DNA from: Epiperipatus broadwayi
Lineage: Eukaryota; Onychophora; Udeonychophora; Euonychophora; Peripatidae
NCBI GenBank assembly: GCA_028023455.1
Contig: JAQFVV010000111.1
Span: forward strand, 1,305,909 to 1,369,908
Direction of reading: 5' to 3'
DNA length: 64,000 nt
In this document: positions 1 to 11,789 of the stretch, in pieces
How the letters are laid out: the number at the start of each line of letters is the position of its first letter
Numbering within the stretch: position 1 is the first letter of the stretch
Translations under genes and position numbers: made by a program
Notes under the pieces: generated by a model
The model's database searches: none
Told to the model about the DNA's origin: nothing
Seen by the model: the letters and a program-made list of their open reading frames with translations, nothing else

Positions 1-777
1 CATAATCTGCTCTGTCCCATTTCCACAATATAATTCTTGTCAACTCCATGGCCTTCATATCTAAATCCCCCTTATCTTTTCCCAAACCCAGCATAAAAAC
101 CAATAACCCACTTTCTGTATAATCACTTTGTTCATATTTATTCTTCCATAACTTCATTATTTGTACCATTCTACTTTCAGGCATTTACATTCAATTATCA
201 GATGTCTAATATTTTCTATGCCTTCCTTACACAACTTGCAGACTAAATCACCCATATTTTTCCATTTGCATGTATATTCCTTGTTCCCGCTTGAGCCTTA
301 AACAATAAACTAGTTTTCTTGCTATTATCATAAATTAACTTGCACCCAATGTTCTGTTTACTTCTATATATACTTAAACTCTTTTTACTCTCCATACTAG
401 TTCTCCATCTCTCCAACTCCCTATTCTTTATTAATGCATCTATTCTTCTATCCCATTCTACCACTATAACAATCAACAATCCTCCTTACACAATCATCCC
501 ACCTTTTGTACAAGTATACTGATATAAATTCTTTATCCAAATCTCCTGCATACTGCATTACCTTTCTCACCCATCTTGCTGCCTGTCCTATACTCATAAC
601 CCAATTAAATACTATTTTGGCTATTCTTTTATTATCCATAAACTGCAATCTACTGAACATTTTCATTTTGCTTTTTGCATCTCTCATAACAAAACTTGAC
701 CATTCCATTTCTCCTTGAATTGCCTCCTTTGCTGTCCACACATCTGCATCTAATGCATGTCTTCCTACTTTCCTTCC
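1..777 (-). mobile_element. 5'-truncated LINE fragment (ORF2 C-terminus), cut by window edge
   Basis: On the minus strand this encodes the C-terminal part of a LINE ORF2. It is closely related to 15177-15572: both have WTAKEAIQGEM, LQFMDNKRIAKIVF and YLYKRWDDC. After a frameshift near 460 it continues with EWDRRIDALIKNRELERWR and then the terminal zinc-knuckle pattern C-K-L-C...IENIRHLIIEC (about 183-245). Similarity to the 15-kb copy ends near 777, so this is a 5'-truncated insertion; its 3' end lies beyond position 1. It is not functional. Confidence 0.85.
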
Positions 778-2405
778 CAATGGACATTATTTACATTACA
801 TTACAATAAATAAAATTATTAAAATACATATATGTACATAAAAATGATTAAACTTATTACATTCTTTTTTTTCTTCCCATAATATATATATACAAATAAT
901 CTAAAAAAAAACACAACAACAACAACAACAATAATAATAATAACAACAACAATCCCTTCCTTATATTTTTAAAATTATAATCTAACAATGCCCATTTTCA
1001 TCCTAATTGTGCTGGACCTTTAACTATGTTTACACATTTGTTTAAATTCTCTTGAATAATAATAATAAACTAAATACATTTTTGCCAACAATTTGGACAC
1101 ATTAGCCTTTTTAAATTATAAATAAAAAAATTTTTTTCCATTTTTTTAAATTTTTTATGCAAGCTATTCCATATTTTCTTGATGATTTTGCCATTTTTCA
1201 GATTTGGCATTGCATTCTAATAAGTTTCTCTGTTATTAACATTATTTATATAATAATCATTCTTATTAGTTTAAACCCAAATTCTCATTTTGAAGAAAAA
1301 TGACCAGGTTGAAATAGTCTTTTTATAATCACATTAAGAGAAGATTGAAAAAAGAAGACAATAACAATAAAAATGAATTCTATTATTATAATTAATATAC
1401 CTTTCAGCATTTTGAAAATAATAAGACAGTTGAAAGGCAATTAAAAAGAAAATGCTAAATTACCATCAGAAGTTAATAAAAGAAATGCTTATGGTTTATT
1501 GTGAATGTCAGAAACGATCCTGGAACTCCTGATCCCAAGTTGGAAGCTCTACCAACTGCACAAAACCAAATATAAGTACGAGAAGTTAATGTCGTAACTT
1601 GACAGGACTTAATAATAATATAAAAACAATATGCTTAATGATACAGGATATATAAATATTTATCATGCTTTGTGCAGTTTAATGCAGTAGCAGATTAATG
1701 GACTCAAATATTAAAGATTGCTAGATCGAGGTTCAATCGTCACAATGCTTAAAGCTAACATGATCTACTAAGAAGTAACCGTATCAATTATTTATTTTAA
1801 TATTTATCTTAATCATCTAAAATATGTATTTTAAATATTGGTCAATCATTTTAAAATGCCTGAAATATTTTTAATTACAATAATAAGATTTGTGGTTTCA
1901 GTGTTGAGTTTACATTATGCTTAGTGCTTGAAAGAAATAAGCAGTCACACTTTTTTGAAAATATTATCTCATTACATTTGTAATTTTCAATGGTTAATTT
2001 GATATTTTGCATCAGGTGCTAAACAGATATATTACAATAGAGTGATTACAATAGTAATACTAAAACATATTTTTCGAAAAGTTTTTTCAGATATTCTAAA
2101 TTAAAAAAAAAAAAGAGTGAAATAAATTAGAGTACAAAAATCAAGAATGAAAACTTGAGGTCACTACAATCTTGCAATTCAAGACTGCAAAGTATTCATT
2201 TTGCACATTCTTAAACAGAGGGGGAATACTCCCACATTACAAAATTTGCATGATTATCAAAAAATATGATTATTAATTTGTTTTATATTTAACACTCTTC
2301 ACATCTAATAATAGTCAATTTCATAATAATGTTAACGCAGAAGTGAATGAAGATTTAGTTTCTACATGTAAACATTCAAGGGCATGGCATAATAAAATAT
2401 TTTAC
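778..2405. other. Intronic AT-rich DNA with a CAA/TAA microsatellite
   Basis: No coding sequence was recognised. A compound (AAC)n/(AAT)n microsatellite lies at about 912-952. The stretch around 1500-1760 is slightly more GC-rich and may be an old repeat, but no family could be named. Confidence 0.5.
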
Positions 2406-2530
2406 CTTTCAAGTGCTACATCTAATTGATATACGACCCCCTGCAGAGTTGTCTGGTGACTGACCAGTTCAGGGTGATGCAACCTCGCTGTGAACAAAGC
2501 TATTGCTGCTCCGCTGAAATCCCGAGTTGG
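2406..2530 (-). CDS. PTPN9: PTPN9 (PTP-MEG2) internal exon, core of CRAL-TRIO domain
   Basis: This 125-nt exon encodes 41 residues plus two bases (phase 0 to 2). The acceptor is a T-rich tract ending TTTATTTAG, and the donor is GAAAG|GTAAAA. The peptide holds GAAIALFTARLHHPELV and later LQGVVYQLDVALE. Vertebrate PTPN9, as I remember it, has ASIALFTARLHHP followed by VVLQALFYLLDRAVDS at the same spacing. The match is colinear and gapless from the end of the 53920-54009 exon, and the intron phases agree. This is the most conserved stretch of the N-terminal lipid-binding domain. The next expected segment (roughly FETQRNGLVFIYDM in vertebrates) is not found before position 1, so the gene continues to the left. 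The exon has no internal ATG, so ORF finders miss it. A processed pseudogene is excluded by the intact splice sites. Confidence 0.9.
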
Positions 2531-3986
2531 CTAAATAAATAAATAAAAACATATGTAGTAGTAATAATAAAACAAAATCTATTTAACTCATAATTTATCT
2601 AGTACAATTGTTAAATGTTTTTAAAAAATACAGTTTTTTATTGAATTTTATAAATCTATATAATTATTTGAATATAGTGATAATAAGTAAGATAAGCAAT
2701 AAGCACACATACATACATGCTTCAAAATTTTAAGAATTATAGTTGTACAACAGTGTATATTTTTAATGTTAATTATAAGTTAAATTGTTGTAGTAAATTA
2801 TATCTATTGGCATTGCTCATACAATGAAATTTCCCCCACCAGAATGGCTTAAAATATTTTAATTATATATTCACTTTTTATTTTTAAAAAAAGTTGAGCA
2901 GAGATTGAACGATAACTATTATTACCTACTTTACAAACAATAATGAAAACGATCACAAAGGATTTTTACAAAATTAAAAAATTATATATACATCTCTTTG
3001 CTATCTCTAGACGCCATAACATAAGCAAAGGGATGTTAAACAACAGATAACCAAGTGCCCATGAATGATTTCCAACTAACTGGTATCAAGCAGAAAACAC
3101 TGCATCGACATTGTTTTCAAAATGATCAGATTTAACTCTTAGCTAATGGCTTAGAAAATTAAAATCCTAAAGTTCTGAATTTGCATAACTCCAAAAATTT
3201 GATGAAACCAGAATAATAACTATATGTTTTAATAAAGGTCAATATAAAGGAACTGAAGTTACTTTTGATTTTTTGGTGAAGGGCTTATCCCTTAGTTTAT
3301 ATAATTAGGCAGTAGTTATATCTTTTGTCTATCTGCAAAATTCATGATGTAAGCAATGAGTGAAATCATTGGACTGTAAAGGGCAGATCAGTCAGAATTC
3401 CATTAGCTGAGTGACATTCTTTTATTAGGAATTATTTATTTTTTCTCACTCAGTAGCCTGTTTGTACCATCTTAACATTCAAATTAAAATTGACAAGTCA
3501 ATACTGGTGAAAGAGAGAGAGATTTACTACTTGTATGTTTATACAAACTAAGAAGAATCAAGTTATAAACCTTGTAAGACTAAGTGACATATGATATATT
3601 TAATTTCTTTTTATAAATAAAATCTTATAAAAAATTATATATTTTTATAAAGTTCTATTAAGAAAAAAATTACAATGCTTAAAGTTTTAAAATAAAAAAA
3701 CACTCTCATTAGTTATAGAAATTGCAAAAGTTATCAATGATACACACAGACATCAAAGTTGAATTATTTGCTTTGCACAATGGTACTTGAAATAATGTAA
3801 TATATGCCTATCAATAATGAAAATACCATTACAATGAGATCTGAAGAACAAATTTTATTCAACTTTATAGTCATCCTTAACATATTAGAAAAACTGGGCT
3901 ATACAAGAGGTAAGCAAACATTAAATACAATCAACTGTCAGCATGCTAATAAAAAATCCAATTTACTTTCAATGCTTTTAGCATAT

Positions 3987-4072
3987 TATACTATTTAGAT
4001 ATACTTTAGAAATCACATGATGGATATAATATACTATTTAGATATACTTTAGAAATCACATGATGGATATAA
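3987..4072. repeat. 43-bp tandem duplication
   Basis: Two adjacent, essentially identical copies of a 43-bp unit that includes ACTATTTAGATATACTTTAG. No gene overlaps it. The rest of 2531-5262 is AT-rich intron without recognisable coding sequence. Confidence 0.85.
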
Positions 4073-4418
4073 TATATCTTTATCTAACAGCAATAATAAA
4101 TATAATAATAATATACATAAAAGCTCTTTTTGGCAAATATTAATTTTTGCCCTTTTCAATGTGCTTGAACTATTTTACTATTAAGAACTACATTGTATAT
4201 ATAGTGACATCTATCTGTTTTATATAAAATTAACTATAACCATTAAAACAATGTAATATTTTTGAGTAAAAAAAAACAACACACCTGTATAAATGTAGAA
4301 ATAAAAAATAATAGAAGATAATTATAATTTTGTTCAAATTTATAATTATATCGGGAATGACAAACGATGGTCATTTGTACTGGCACAATATGGTACCCAA
4401 TAATACTGTTAAAAGATA

Positions 4419-4478
4419 TGATATGTTGGACTATTTCCATCATTTATGAGTGAAGAATGGAAATAGACCATCATATCA
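4419..4478. repeat. Stem-loop, 22-bp arms
   Basis: The arms at 4419-4440 and 4457-4478 are reverse complements at 20 of 22 positions, with a 16-nt loop. The left arm reads TGATATG and then CTATTTCCAT. It lies in intronic DNA and may be a small MITE remnant. Confidence 0.7.
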
Positions 4479-5543
4479 CATCTTATAATATACCATCATT
4501 ACAAACCTTCAGACAAATAATAATACTGTTAACTTCTATTTAAGATTTTGAAAAAAATGTTTTCGATAAAAACATATGTATAAATTGTATAGAAATTTGA
4601 AAAAGAAAATCAAATGACTTATTGCTTGGGAGTTCAAAAGAAGCAGCAAGCATCAGCAATGATAAAACTGGAATGCACTCCCTGAATTTTGAGTTCCAGA
4701 ATTTGCCATTTTATCACTCATAAATCAAGAAGGGCAAATATATATATATCATTAAGATTTGGAAGATGATTATATAAAATCAACTGTAACTGCAGAATAT
4801 TAATTTTATAGGATCTTAATTTTAAGCTATAAAGTGGACTGAATAAGTTCTCAAATTATTAACATATATATATCATAAATTTATTGCTTTTTTTCTTTTC
4901 ATTTAAATTTCAATTAAACATTATCCATTTTAAAAATTGGAATCTTTAACAAAGAATCCCACCCCACACTTCCTTAAACTTACATCAATTTGCAATAATA
5001 CCACTCTAACCATCTACACAAAAATTAATTATCTATTACTTTGATGAAGATAGAGCAGTTGGAAATTGTTATCAATTTTTTTTTGTACTGGCAATTGCTA
5101 TTTAGCAATTTATTCTATGCTTTACATAATTCTAATTTTTATTGTGAATAAATTATTGTTCAATTTTACCAAGACTAAATATCTGATTATTTTGATGACT
5201 TAATACATGACAAATAATTGTTGTCTCTATCATATATTTATTTTCTTCATAAATTTTGTTTTATTTTATGAACCAAATTTCTTTTCAATAGTCTTATGTA
5301 AATATTTTAGCAATATTTTATTATACATCAACTACATTTCGATCATCTCATATAGACATTTTACTATACATATGGATAATCATTTTTCTCTTCACTAGTA
5401 AAATTGTAATTATAAATATGCGACTTTTTTTCACATTAAATAGTGAAGCTATAATTTTTCTCTAATTTATAATAGGTTTGCTTAGCGTTTTCAAGATTTC
5501 ATGTTCGAATTTCATACTCATAGCTTTGTAAATAAAGATTATT

Positions 5544-5753
5544 ATGATTTATGCAAATGTGTTTGAATTTTTAATTAGTCCAAATACAATCAATCAGAGA
5601 ATAAAAACATTTTATAGAAAACTAAGAAATAAATTGCCTAAAGACAATATGAAATACCTAACAATTCCATTTATACCTAATGTAACACCAAATATTGCAA
5701 AAACATTGTCTAACAATTTAGCTTCAGAACACCTCCCAATACTAACCGACTGA
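5544..5753 (+). pseudogene. Penelope-like reverse transcriptase, C-terminal remnant
   Basis: A 69-codon frame whose second half reads YLTIPFIPNVTPNIAKTL. It resembles the conserved (P-Y/F-I-P) segment that links the RT to the GIY-YIG nuclease in Penelope-like elements. The first codons run through the left inverted arm and are probably not original coding sequence. It ends 45 bp before the nuclease frame starts, so the single ORF expected for the family is broken here. The RT catalytic core is absent. Confidence 0.7.
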
Positions 5754-5797
5754 TAAATAATTCTAAAGATAAAACAGAAAAAGATCAAGCCCCTCAT

Positions 5798-6118
5798 GTG
5801 GTCTATAAAATGGCATGCCCTCAATTAGGCTGCCATGCATCATACTATGGTGAGACTCGGGCTAACCTGAACACAAGAATTTACCAACATAGGTATGTCT
5901 ACAATAGGGTTAAAAATAAAAATGAAGAATCTTCAGTATTCTGGGACCACCAAACAGCTACAGGCCATGTATTTGAGCCTAGTTCTGCCCAAATAATTTG
6001 TACAGAAAAAAATGACGCCAAAAGAAAAGTTAAGGAAGCTTTATATATAGCAAATGACATCAATGCCATTAATAGAAGAGAGGCATGTTTTGCTCTCTCT
6101 AAACAATGGACTAATTAA
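5798..6118 (+). pseudogene. GIY-YIG endonuclease domain of Penelope-like element
   Basis: This 106-codon frame has the family landmarks: VYKMACPQLGC, then SYYGETRANLNTRIYQH (YYG in place of YIG, followed by the conserved ET and R), and ATGHVFEP as the H...GH segment. It ends NRREACFALSKQWTN. In Penelope-like elements this domain is the endonuclease fused behind the RT. The domain looks intact over about 100 residues, but the element is truncated, so I treat it as a relic. Its final codons form part of the right inverted arm. Confidence 0.85.
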
Positions 6119-6281
6119 AAATTCAAACGCATTTGCTTAAATCATAACAATCTTTATTTACAAAGCTATGAGTATGAGATTCGAACAACAAATCTCGAAA
6201 GCGCTAAGCAAACCTATTATAAATTAGAGTAAAATCATAGCTTCACTATTTAATGCTAAAAAAAGTCGCATATTTATAATT

Positions 6282-6959
6282 GTACATATGGATATAAAAT
6301 AAAAGTTTGGTTCACAAACTAATACTTATAAAAAAAGTGAGCATGAGAGGAAAAAAATAACAATTTATTAAATTATATTTTCCAAATATCATTTATTGTA
6401 TTTTTACATGCATTATGCATATTTATATATATAATATTCAATACTATCCTTTTATTAAATACTTTATATACAGAGTAAAAAAACTCACCAATTACTACTT
6501 TATATATATATAAAGATTAGGGAAATTTTTAAAAGGTGGATTTTGAAAAAAATAAAAACTGGATGAAAAAAAGAATTGAAAAAATTAAACAGAGAAACTG
6601 AATTAAATATATTCTCAGAAAAAGAAGTATGATGATAGATAACGGAATTATAAATAGTAAAAAGAAAATGAACAAAAAATGTAGTATTATAAAAAAGAAA
6701 GGAATTATGATCAGTTTAAAAATAAAACAAAAAGAATTAAGAGACTTTCCTGCAACTCATAATCAATGAAGCATAATAAAGCAAACATCTTGTGTGTAAT
6801 AGCTATGAATTTATCTGCCACAGCCAAGAAGATATTTGAACAAGACTGTTTAAACTTTAGGCAAATTTTCAGATTCCAATCAGATTAAGGATTTTTCTTT
6901 TAAACAGCCAATATTAGTAAACAAGGATAGAAAACTGCTCAAATATTTATTATCTGTCA
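6282..6959. other. Intronic AT-rich DNA
   Basis: No gene or named repeat was recognised apart from TA-rich runs near 6428 and 6503. Confidence 0.5.
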
Positions 6960-7050
6960 AGCATCAGTGGTTGAGTGGTTAGCACAGCTGCCTTATAAGC
7001 AGTTGCCCTGAGTTAGTGGGTTCGCTTCCTGGCCGATGCTATGACACATG
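6960..7050 (+). mobile_element. tRNA-derived SINE
   Basis: A box A-like motif TGGTTGAGTGG (6968-6978) and a box B-like motif GGTTCGCTTCC (7019-7029) have the spacing of a tRNA-type RNA polymerase III promoter. The following CTGGCCGATGCTATGACA is shared with the SINE at 50184-50292, which has a demonstrable empty site. The tail here is short and A-rich. It is a dispersed SINE rather than a true tRNA, since no cloverleaf is evident. Confidence 0.8.
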
Positions 7051-7140
7051 AAAAAATGTGGAATATTTAAAGACTGAAGGCTTTTTCTTTTATCTACATA
7101 TAAATTAATAAATTTAAAAATGACTTACTATGACATATAT

Positions 7141-8582
7141 TAAGGTTTCTCAATCAGGATGACGAGATCCCATTTTCCTGGGGGTATCCCATTATCCTGT
7201 GATAATAAAACAAATTTTCTGAGAATCATTCTAATTCTTATTAAGATTTATTTCAATTTTTTAAGATATTGAAAACATTAGGACCATAATGATGATGATG
7301 AGACTGATACTGAAGAAAAAGAGAGTGAGTTCATAACTTCAATGGATTTTCAGTCAAAGAAAGTGATTTATTTAATATAAAAAACATTGAACTCATTGAT
7401 GAGCTCATTCAAACAATTCAAAAAGTCCTCAAAATTGTACGAATGTTTCATAAATCACCACTCAAACATGAAATGCTATAAAAATATGTAAAAATTGAGC
7501 ACAATACAGAACTCAAATTGATACTTGATGTAAAAACAAAATGGAACAGCCCTGTTACAATGCTGGTTTGATTTATTGCATTGAAAACTTCATAATAAAG
7601 GCTTTGATAGATTTAAATTTGAATAGTCTCAACAATATTGAAAATATTTCCTAACATGTATTGAACGCTGTAACTTGCAACCAATAAAAATTGGTATTGA
7701 AAGACTTGGTCAATGTATTGCAAACCTAAACCCACTCGAATTCGAAGGTGTATTAGTATTTATTTTTGATGATTTCTGCAAGAATAAAAATTGATTCTCG
7801 TCTAGAATGCTGCAGGGTGTGAAACAGAGAATTGTAGAATGAAGGAATGCAAATTTAGTTGGCTTACTAAAATATTTAAACAACCCATCAAATTATAAAT
7901 ATGATTTGGGCATGGATTCCATATTATTACTGCCATCAAAACAAATATTAAAGGCTACAGTAAAAAATTATTTTCTAAACTATTTGTTGCGAATAATGAA
8001 ACTGATTCTTCCTCTAATATTGGAGAATTAGATAGGTATGATGATGGGGAATGAAACTTTATTGATAGCAAAGACAAATACTATGACTATATCTGATTCA
8101 ACACTTCATCAGAAATTGGATGCTGCCATTTCCAATATCACTAGAGTCAATAATTTAGAAGATATATCATATGATGTCAATAATATCTAGAAGGAAATGA
8201 GTATTTTGGAAGCAGCAGGGAAGTGCACAAATAATTTAGAAAAATTATATAAAGCACTAATGACCATCCCACCAACATCAATTAAATTGGAGTTTTTTTT
8301 GCACAGGTCTTTTCATCAAGAAAATTGGGTGATCATTGACAACTTATGGTTTTTAAAAAATTATTATAAAAACTAATGTTTTCATTTCTCATTACTGTAT
8401 ATTTTATTCAAATTAATATGAATTTATTTTCATTTTGTTTATAATGAATTAGTTTGTATAAGTTTTTACTATTAAAAATGATCTTTTTTTTAAAAACTCA
8501 AAGTGCATTTTTTGTATTGTCTAGAACTAAAAAAAAAAAAATACTTCACCCACAATAACATATCATGCAATGAGAAACTCTA
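7141..8582 (+). mobile_element. Decayed hAT transposon (BED-type transposase remnant)
   Basis: Broken plus-strand frames encode hAT transposase pieces. LIQTIQKVLKIVRMFHKSPL is followed by a stop, and then YVKIEHNTELKLILDVKTKWNSPVTML carries the conserved LDVKTRWNS-type block (about 7380-7570). Near 8270-8370, TSIKLEF and FLKNYY correspond to the C-terminal dimerisation region. The ends carry short inverted repeats, AGGTTTCTCA at the left and TGAGAAACTC at the right, typical of hAT/Charlie-like termini. Flanking ATATAT-rich DNA prevents a clear 8-bp target duplication. Many stops and frameshifts show that it is dead. Confidence 0.8.
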
Positions 8583-9059
8583 ATATATATATATATCTTT
8601 GCCTTAATTTCCTTATAATAAATTTTAAATAGAATTTTTGTTAAATTTGATTCTATTAAAGATATGTTTTTATTTCTTGCTTTAGATATGAACAAATGAT
8701 AATTTCTGATAGACATCCTGCATGATAAAATTTATAGGTTTTGTGTTTCTCTTTTCTTGGAATTAAATCTTATATCTCAAGACTTAATATATTTTCTTAT
8801 TATAATATATTCAATTAGTACTAGAGAAAAAAAAAGGTGGGAAAAAAATTCTTAGAAAAGACTTTAATTAATTAATTATTAGAAAAAGAAGAACAAAAAA
8901 GACAAATTAACACTGCTAAAAATTTATAAAAGTATTTATTTCTTTTCTTTAGAATTAGACAAAGTATCAAAATGATAGTTCTTTGGACAATATATAAAGT
9001 AATTAAAAAACTACCTTTACTTTGTAAACATCATTCATCATTTTCAACTATTATCAATT
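8583..9059. other. Intronic AT-rich DNA
   Basis: Contains a TA microsatellite (about 8584-8596). No gene or named element was recognised. Confidence 0.45.
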
Positions 9060-9345
9060 TACTGCAGGATGAAGGCCTCTCCAAGTTCAATCCATCTTCT
9101 CCACATCACACCAGCACACTTTCTTATTTCATTCATCCATCTCACATGTGGTCTCTTTCTAGGTCTCTTACAATCTCTTGGAATTCAGTTTAAGATTTCA
9201 ATTGTCTACCTATTATCATTTTCTTCTAACAATATGCTCAGCCCAACTCCAATTCAGTCTCTTAATTTTTTCAATGATGTCAGTAGCAACTGTTTGTTCT
9301 CCCATCCAAGTATGTTATTTTTGATTTCTTGTTACTTTTAACACA
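9060..9345 (-). mobile_element. LINE 3' coding tail (RTE-like endonuclease-RT)
   Basis: On the minus strand the translation, with some stops, gives ERCVLKVTRNQKNNILGW and later RPRKRPHVRWMNEIRKCAG...WIELGEAFILQ followed by a stop. This matches the well-known C-terminal tail of many animal endonuclease-reverse transcriptase ORFs (GRPxxRWxDDI...LGEAYVQQW). Only about 280 bp remain. It abuts the hAT remnant on its right, so one of the two probably inserted into the other. Confidence 0.7.
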
Positions 9346-10938
9346 CATCTCTCAAATCTCTGTATTGCTCTTTTGCTAAGTACCAACAATGAATAACAAA
9401 ATTTATAATGTGATTCATAAATAAAACTTCTTTACATAAAGCTTGCTGATGTATCAAGCAATGAATAACAAATACATTACTGCTTTTAATGGTTTTTGAT
9501 TCCAGCTTATTCCAATTGATCATAGCCAATGCTCCATCTATTATTATGCCTAAATTTTTCAAAATTCAAGTTATTTTTAGTAAGATAATTTTCAAATGGT
9601 CAGAAAATATTTTTTCTTCTAATGATATATTTCAAGTTTAAAAGATTTAACATTTCTTTAGTTACATGAAAACAATCCTTTACACCATGAACAAATACCA
9701 CAAATTGAGCTGTGTTAGAAATATGTGGGTTCTCATCAAATGCTAGAACATAGTTTTTGGAATTCTGTATTTGATCTCATAAACATGGTTGAATTTCAGC
9801 TGCAATGTCATTAGTACAATGACACAAGGTTTGGTATGATAAACTGATGCTTGAAAATATCTTTTTTTCTGGAAAAAACATCTTTTATGACTACATCAAA
9901 CTCTGTTTCACTACTTCACTATCTGAAAATAGTTTCACTTTTTTTTTTTTTTTTGCAAAGAAGAAGGCAATTGAGTAGCTTGCTTTCACAATATTGGATG
10001 GTTGTCGTAATATTGTGCTGAATACCGATTTGAATGTGGTCAGTTTAAATTTTCTCACTTTCTTTAATTTATGTATTTGGTATGTACTATTTGATGATGT
10101 CTTTCAACATTGTATTTCTTGAATATGGCCACTATATCTCTGCATATTAAATACATCAGTTTAGAGTTCTGACATATAAAGAAGTAACCTTCTTCCTAAT
10201 GATAGCTGTATGATCTGTTTTCATCTTTCACTTTTCTTTGAACTCATTCTGAAATATTTAAATAATTAATTTTTTAAAATAAATATTTCATAAATAATGA
10301 TAGATACAAAATGAAATTATTAATTTTATTAATAAACACATGTATAAATTAAATTTGTTAAAATTAATAGTAAGTCTGAAAATGTACCCCTGAAAAAATT
10401 TACTACAATTTTCATGGCTCATTTTAACCAAATTTAATTCAATTTTTAACTTGTGAAATAAAAATGAAATTGCTTTACCTTATTCTTATTCAGAAAAATT
10501 TCATAATGATTTTTCAAAATAAACAATTCAAATATCACATTCACTTACTGTTCCACTTAATAGACAAAGCACAATTTTATATCTGTTATTATTCTGTGAA
10601 CTGAGTAATTTTTTTATGATATATTTGCTCACAAATATTCGTGAAACAATTTTCAACTGATATTCTCACAATTATTGCAGTTTTAGTGCACGTACATTTC
10701 AGTCATTGGAGAGTTACAATTGAACATCTAATATGGAATATGATAATGCAGTTATATTCCAAAATTATTTTAATCTAGAAAATAAATTTTGTAATTAATT
10801 TTAAATTGACCATCCACAATAAGAATTAAAAAAAAAAGCATAAATTGAATGAAGAAATTTATTTTAATACAAAAACACCCAGAAGGCTGCAAAATTTAAT
10901 ATACCAGGCCACATGCAGCCCCAAGTTGGCCAGACCTG
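9338..10938 (-). mobile_element. Decayed hAT transposon (GTF2IRD2/ZBED-like transposase)
   Basis: Minus-strand frames encode hAT transposase segments: NYVLAFDENPHISNTAQFVV (about 9690-9760), and later IIIDGALAMINWNK with FVIHCLIHQQALCKEVLFMN (9338-9562), which carries the conserved HC..H.Q.LC block. The minus-strand 5' terminus appears to be at 10938. Read on the minus strand it begins CAGGTCTGGCCAACTTGGGG, typical of Charlie-like hAT ends (CAGxxGTxGxCAAxCTxGGG). The matching left terminus was not found because LINE sequence borders it. Frames are broken and no activity is expected. Confidence 0.75.
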
Positions 10939-11035
10939 TTCTAAGCATTCAATTCTTCTTAAAAGATAACTTTAAACTATTTTCACATTCCTTCTATTCT
11001 TCACATAATTTTTGTTCCCCGATAAAAATTTATTA

Positions 11036-11700
11036 GTGAACTGCAAGAAAGCCATATAAAAGTGACGGAACAAGACACTATAACACTGACCGACAGGCTT
11101 CCACCAATACAACAGAACTGAACAAAGACACTATGGGATAATGTAGGGAAATTTATTAACATTGAAAATCATATTATTACTACAAAACTGAAATATTGGG
11201 AAGCATACAAACTTATGCACGGGGAAGATCAAATCGAAAAATACCTTATTACGGGTAAACAATCAAAAATCGTGTCGGGCTCCAGACTTTGGTACTTAGA
11301 GCCAAAATTCCTGGATTTTGTGTTTAAATTCAATTTAGATTCCCTTCCCACAAAATCCTTCCTAGCCAATAAAAAAAAAACACAAAAAAATTGAACCAAT
11401 ATGTCAAATGTGTGGGAAGGAAGAAGAATCAATTAACTATATCATCATGAGATGCACCAGATTAAATATTCACAGACTATTAATTACAAATTGGACAAAG
11501 AACCTAAAGGGAAACATCTTATCCATAAGAAGTTGTATGGAATATGGTGTTTTTGCCACAAATTAGACTTTCTATTTTCTTCAATTATGAGCTTTAGTGT
11601 CTCAGGTGTAAGATAGTAATGGAGCAGGCAGAATACCCTAAAGGTTACATATTTATGAAAACAATAAACAAAATCAAAAAAAGATATCATTTAATCGCCC
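11036..11700 (+). mobile_element. LINE ORF2 C-terminal fragment
   Basis: Plus-strand frames (with a frameshift at the A-run near 11371-11389) read KLKYWEAYKLMHGEDQIEKY, then FLDFVFKFNLDSLPTKSFL, then ICQMCGKEEESINYIIMRC. The last is the terminal C-x2-C...C knuckle of a LINE ORF2, with tyrosine at the usual histidine position. The upstream RT core is absent, so this is a 5'-truncated or decayed copy. It belongs to a different family from the 15-kb LINE by eye. Confidence 0.7.
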
Positions 11701-11789
11701 CAAAATACATTGTGGAGTCTACATGGTGTCACTGGACTTACATTCTGCAAATCAATCTGAACATTTATTATCAACAAATATAATTTATA

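Larger units (their letters stand above)
5408..6281 (+). mobile_element. Penelope-like element fragment flanked by inverted 175-bp arms
   Basis: A unit of about 0.87 kb contains the 3' end of a Penelope-like retroelement. The right arm (6107-6281) starts within the last codons of the GIY-YIG frame and covers its 3' untranslated region. The left arm (5408-5582) is a near-perfect reverse complement of it. Weaker inverted similarity reappears further out (TGAACCAAA near 5268 and its complement near 6310), with about 100 bp of extra sequence on the left. Penelope elements are known for complex terminal repeats (pLTRs) in direct or inverted arrangement. The reverse transcriptase is mostly missing, so this copy cannot move by itself. 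Confidence 0.8.

Noticed and set aside
340-718. Plus-strand frames at the left edge
   Set aside because: Antisense shadows of the LINE ORF2 C-terminus on the minus strand.
6960-7050. Functional tRNA gene
   Set aside because: Box A and B are present, but no acceptor stem pairing or anticodon arm could be drawn, and the same body recurs as a SINE with an A tail.
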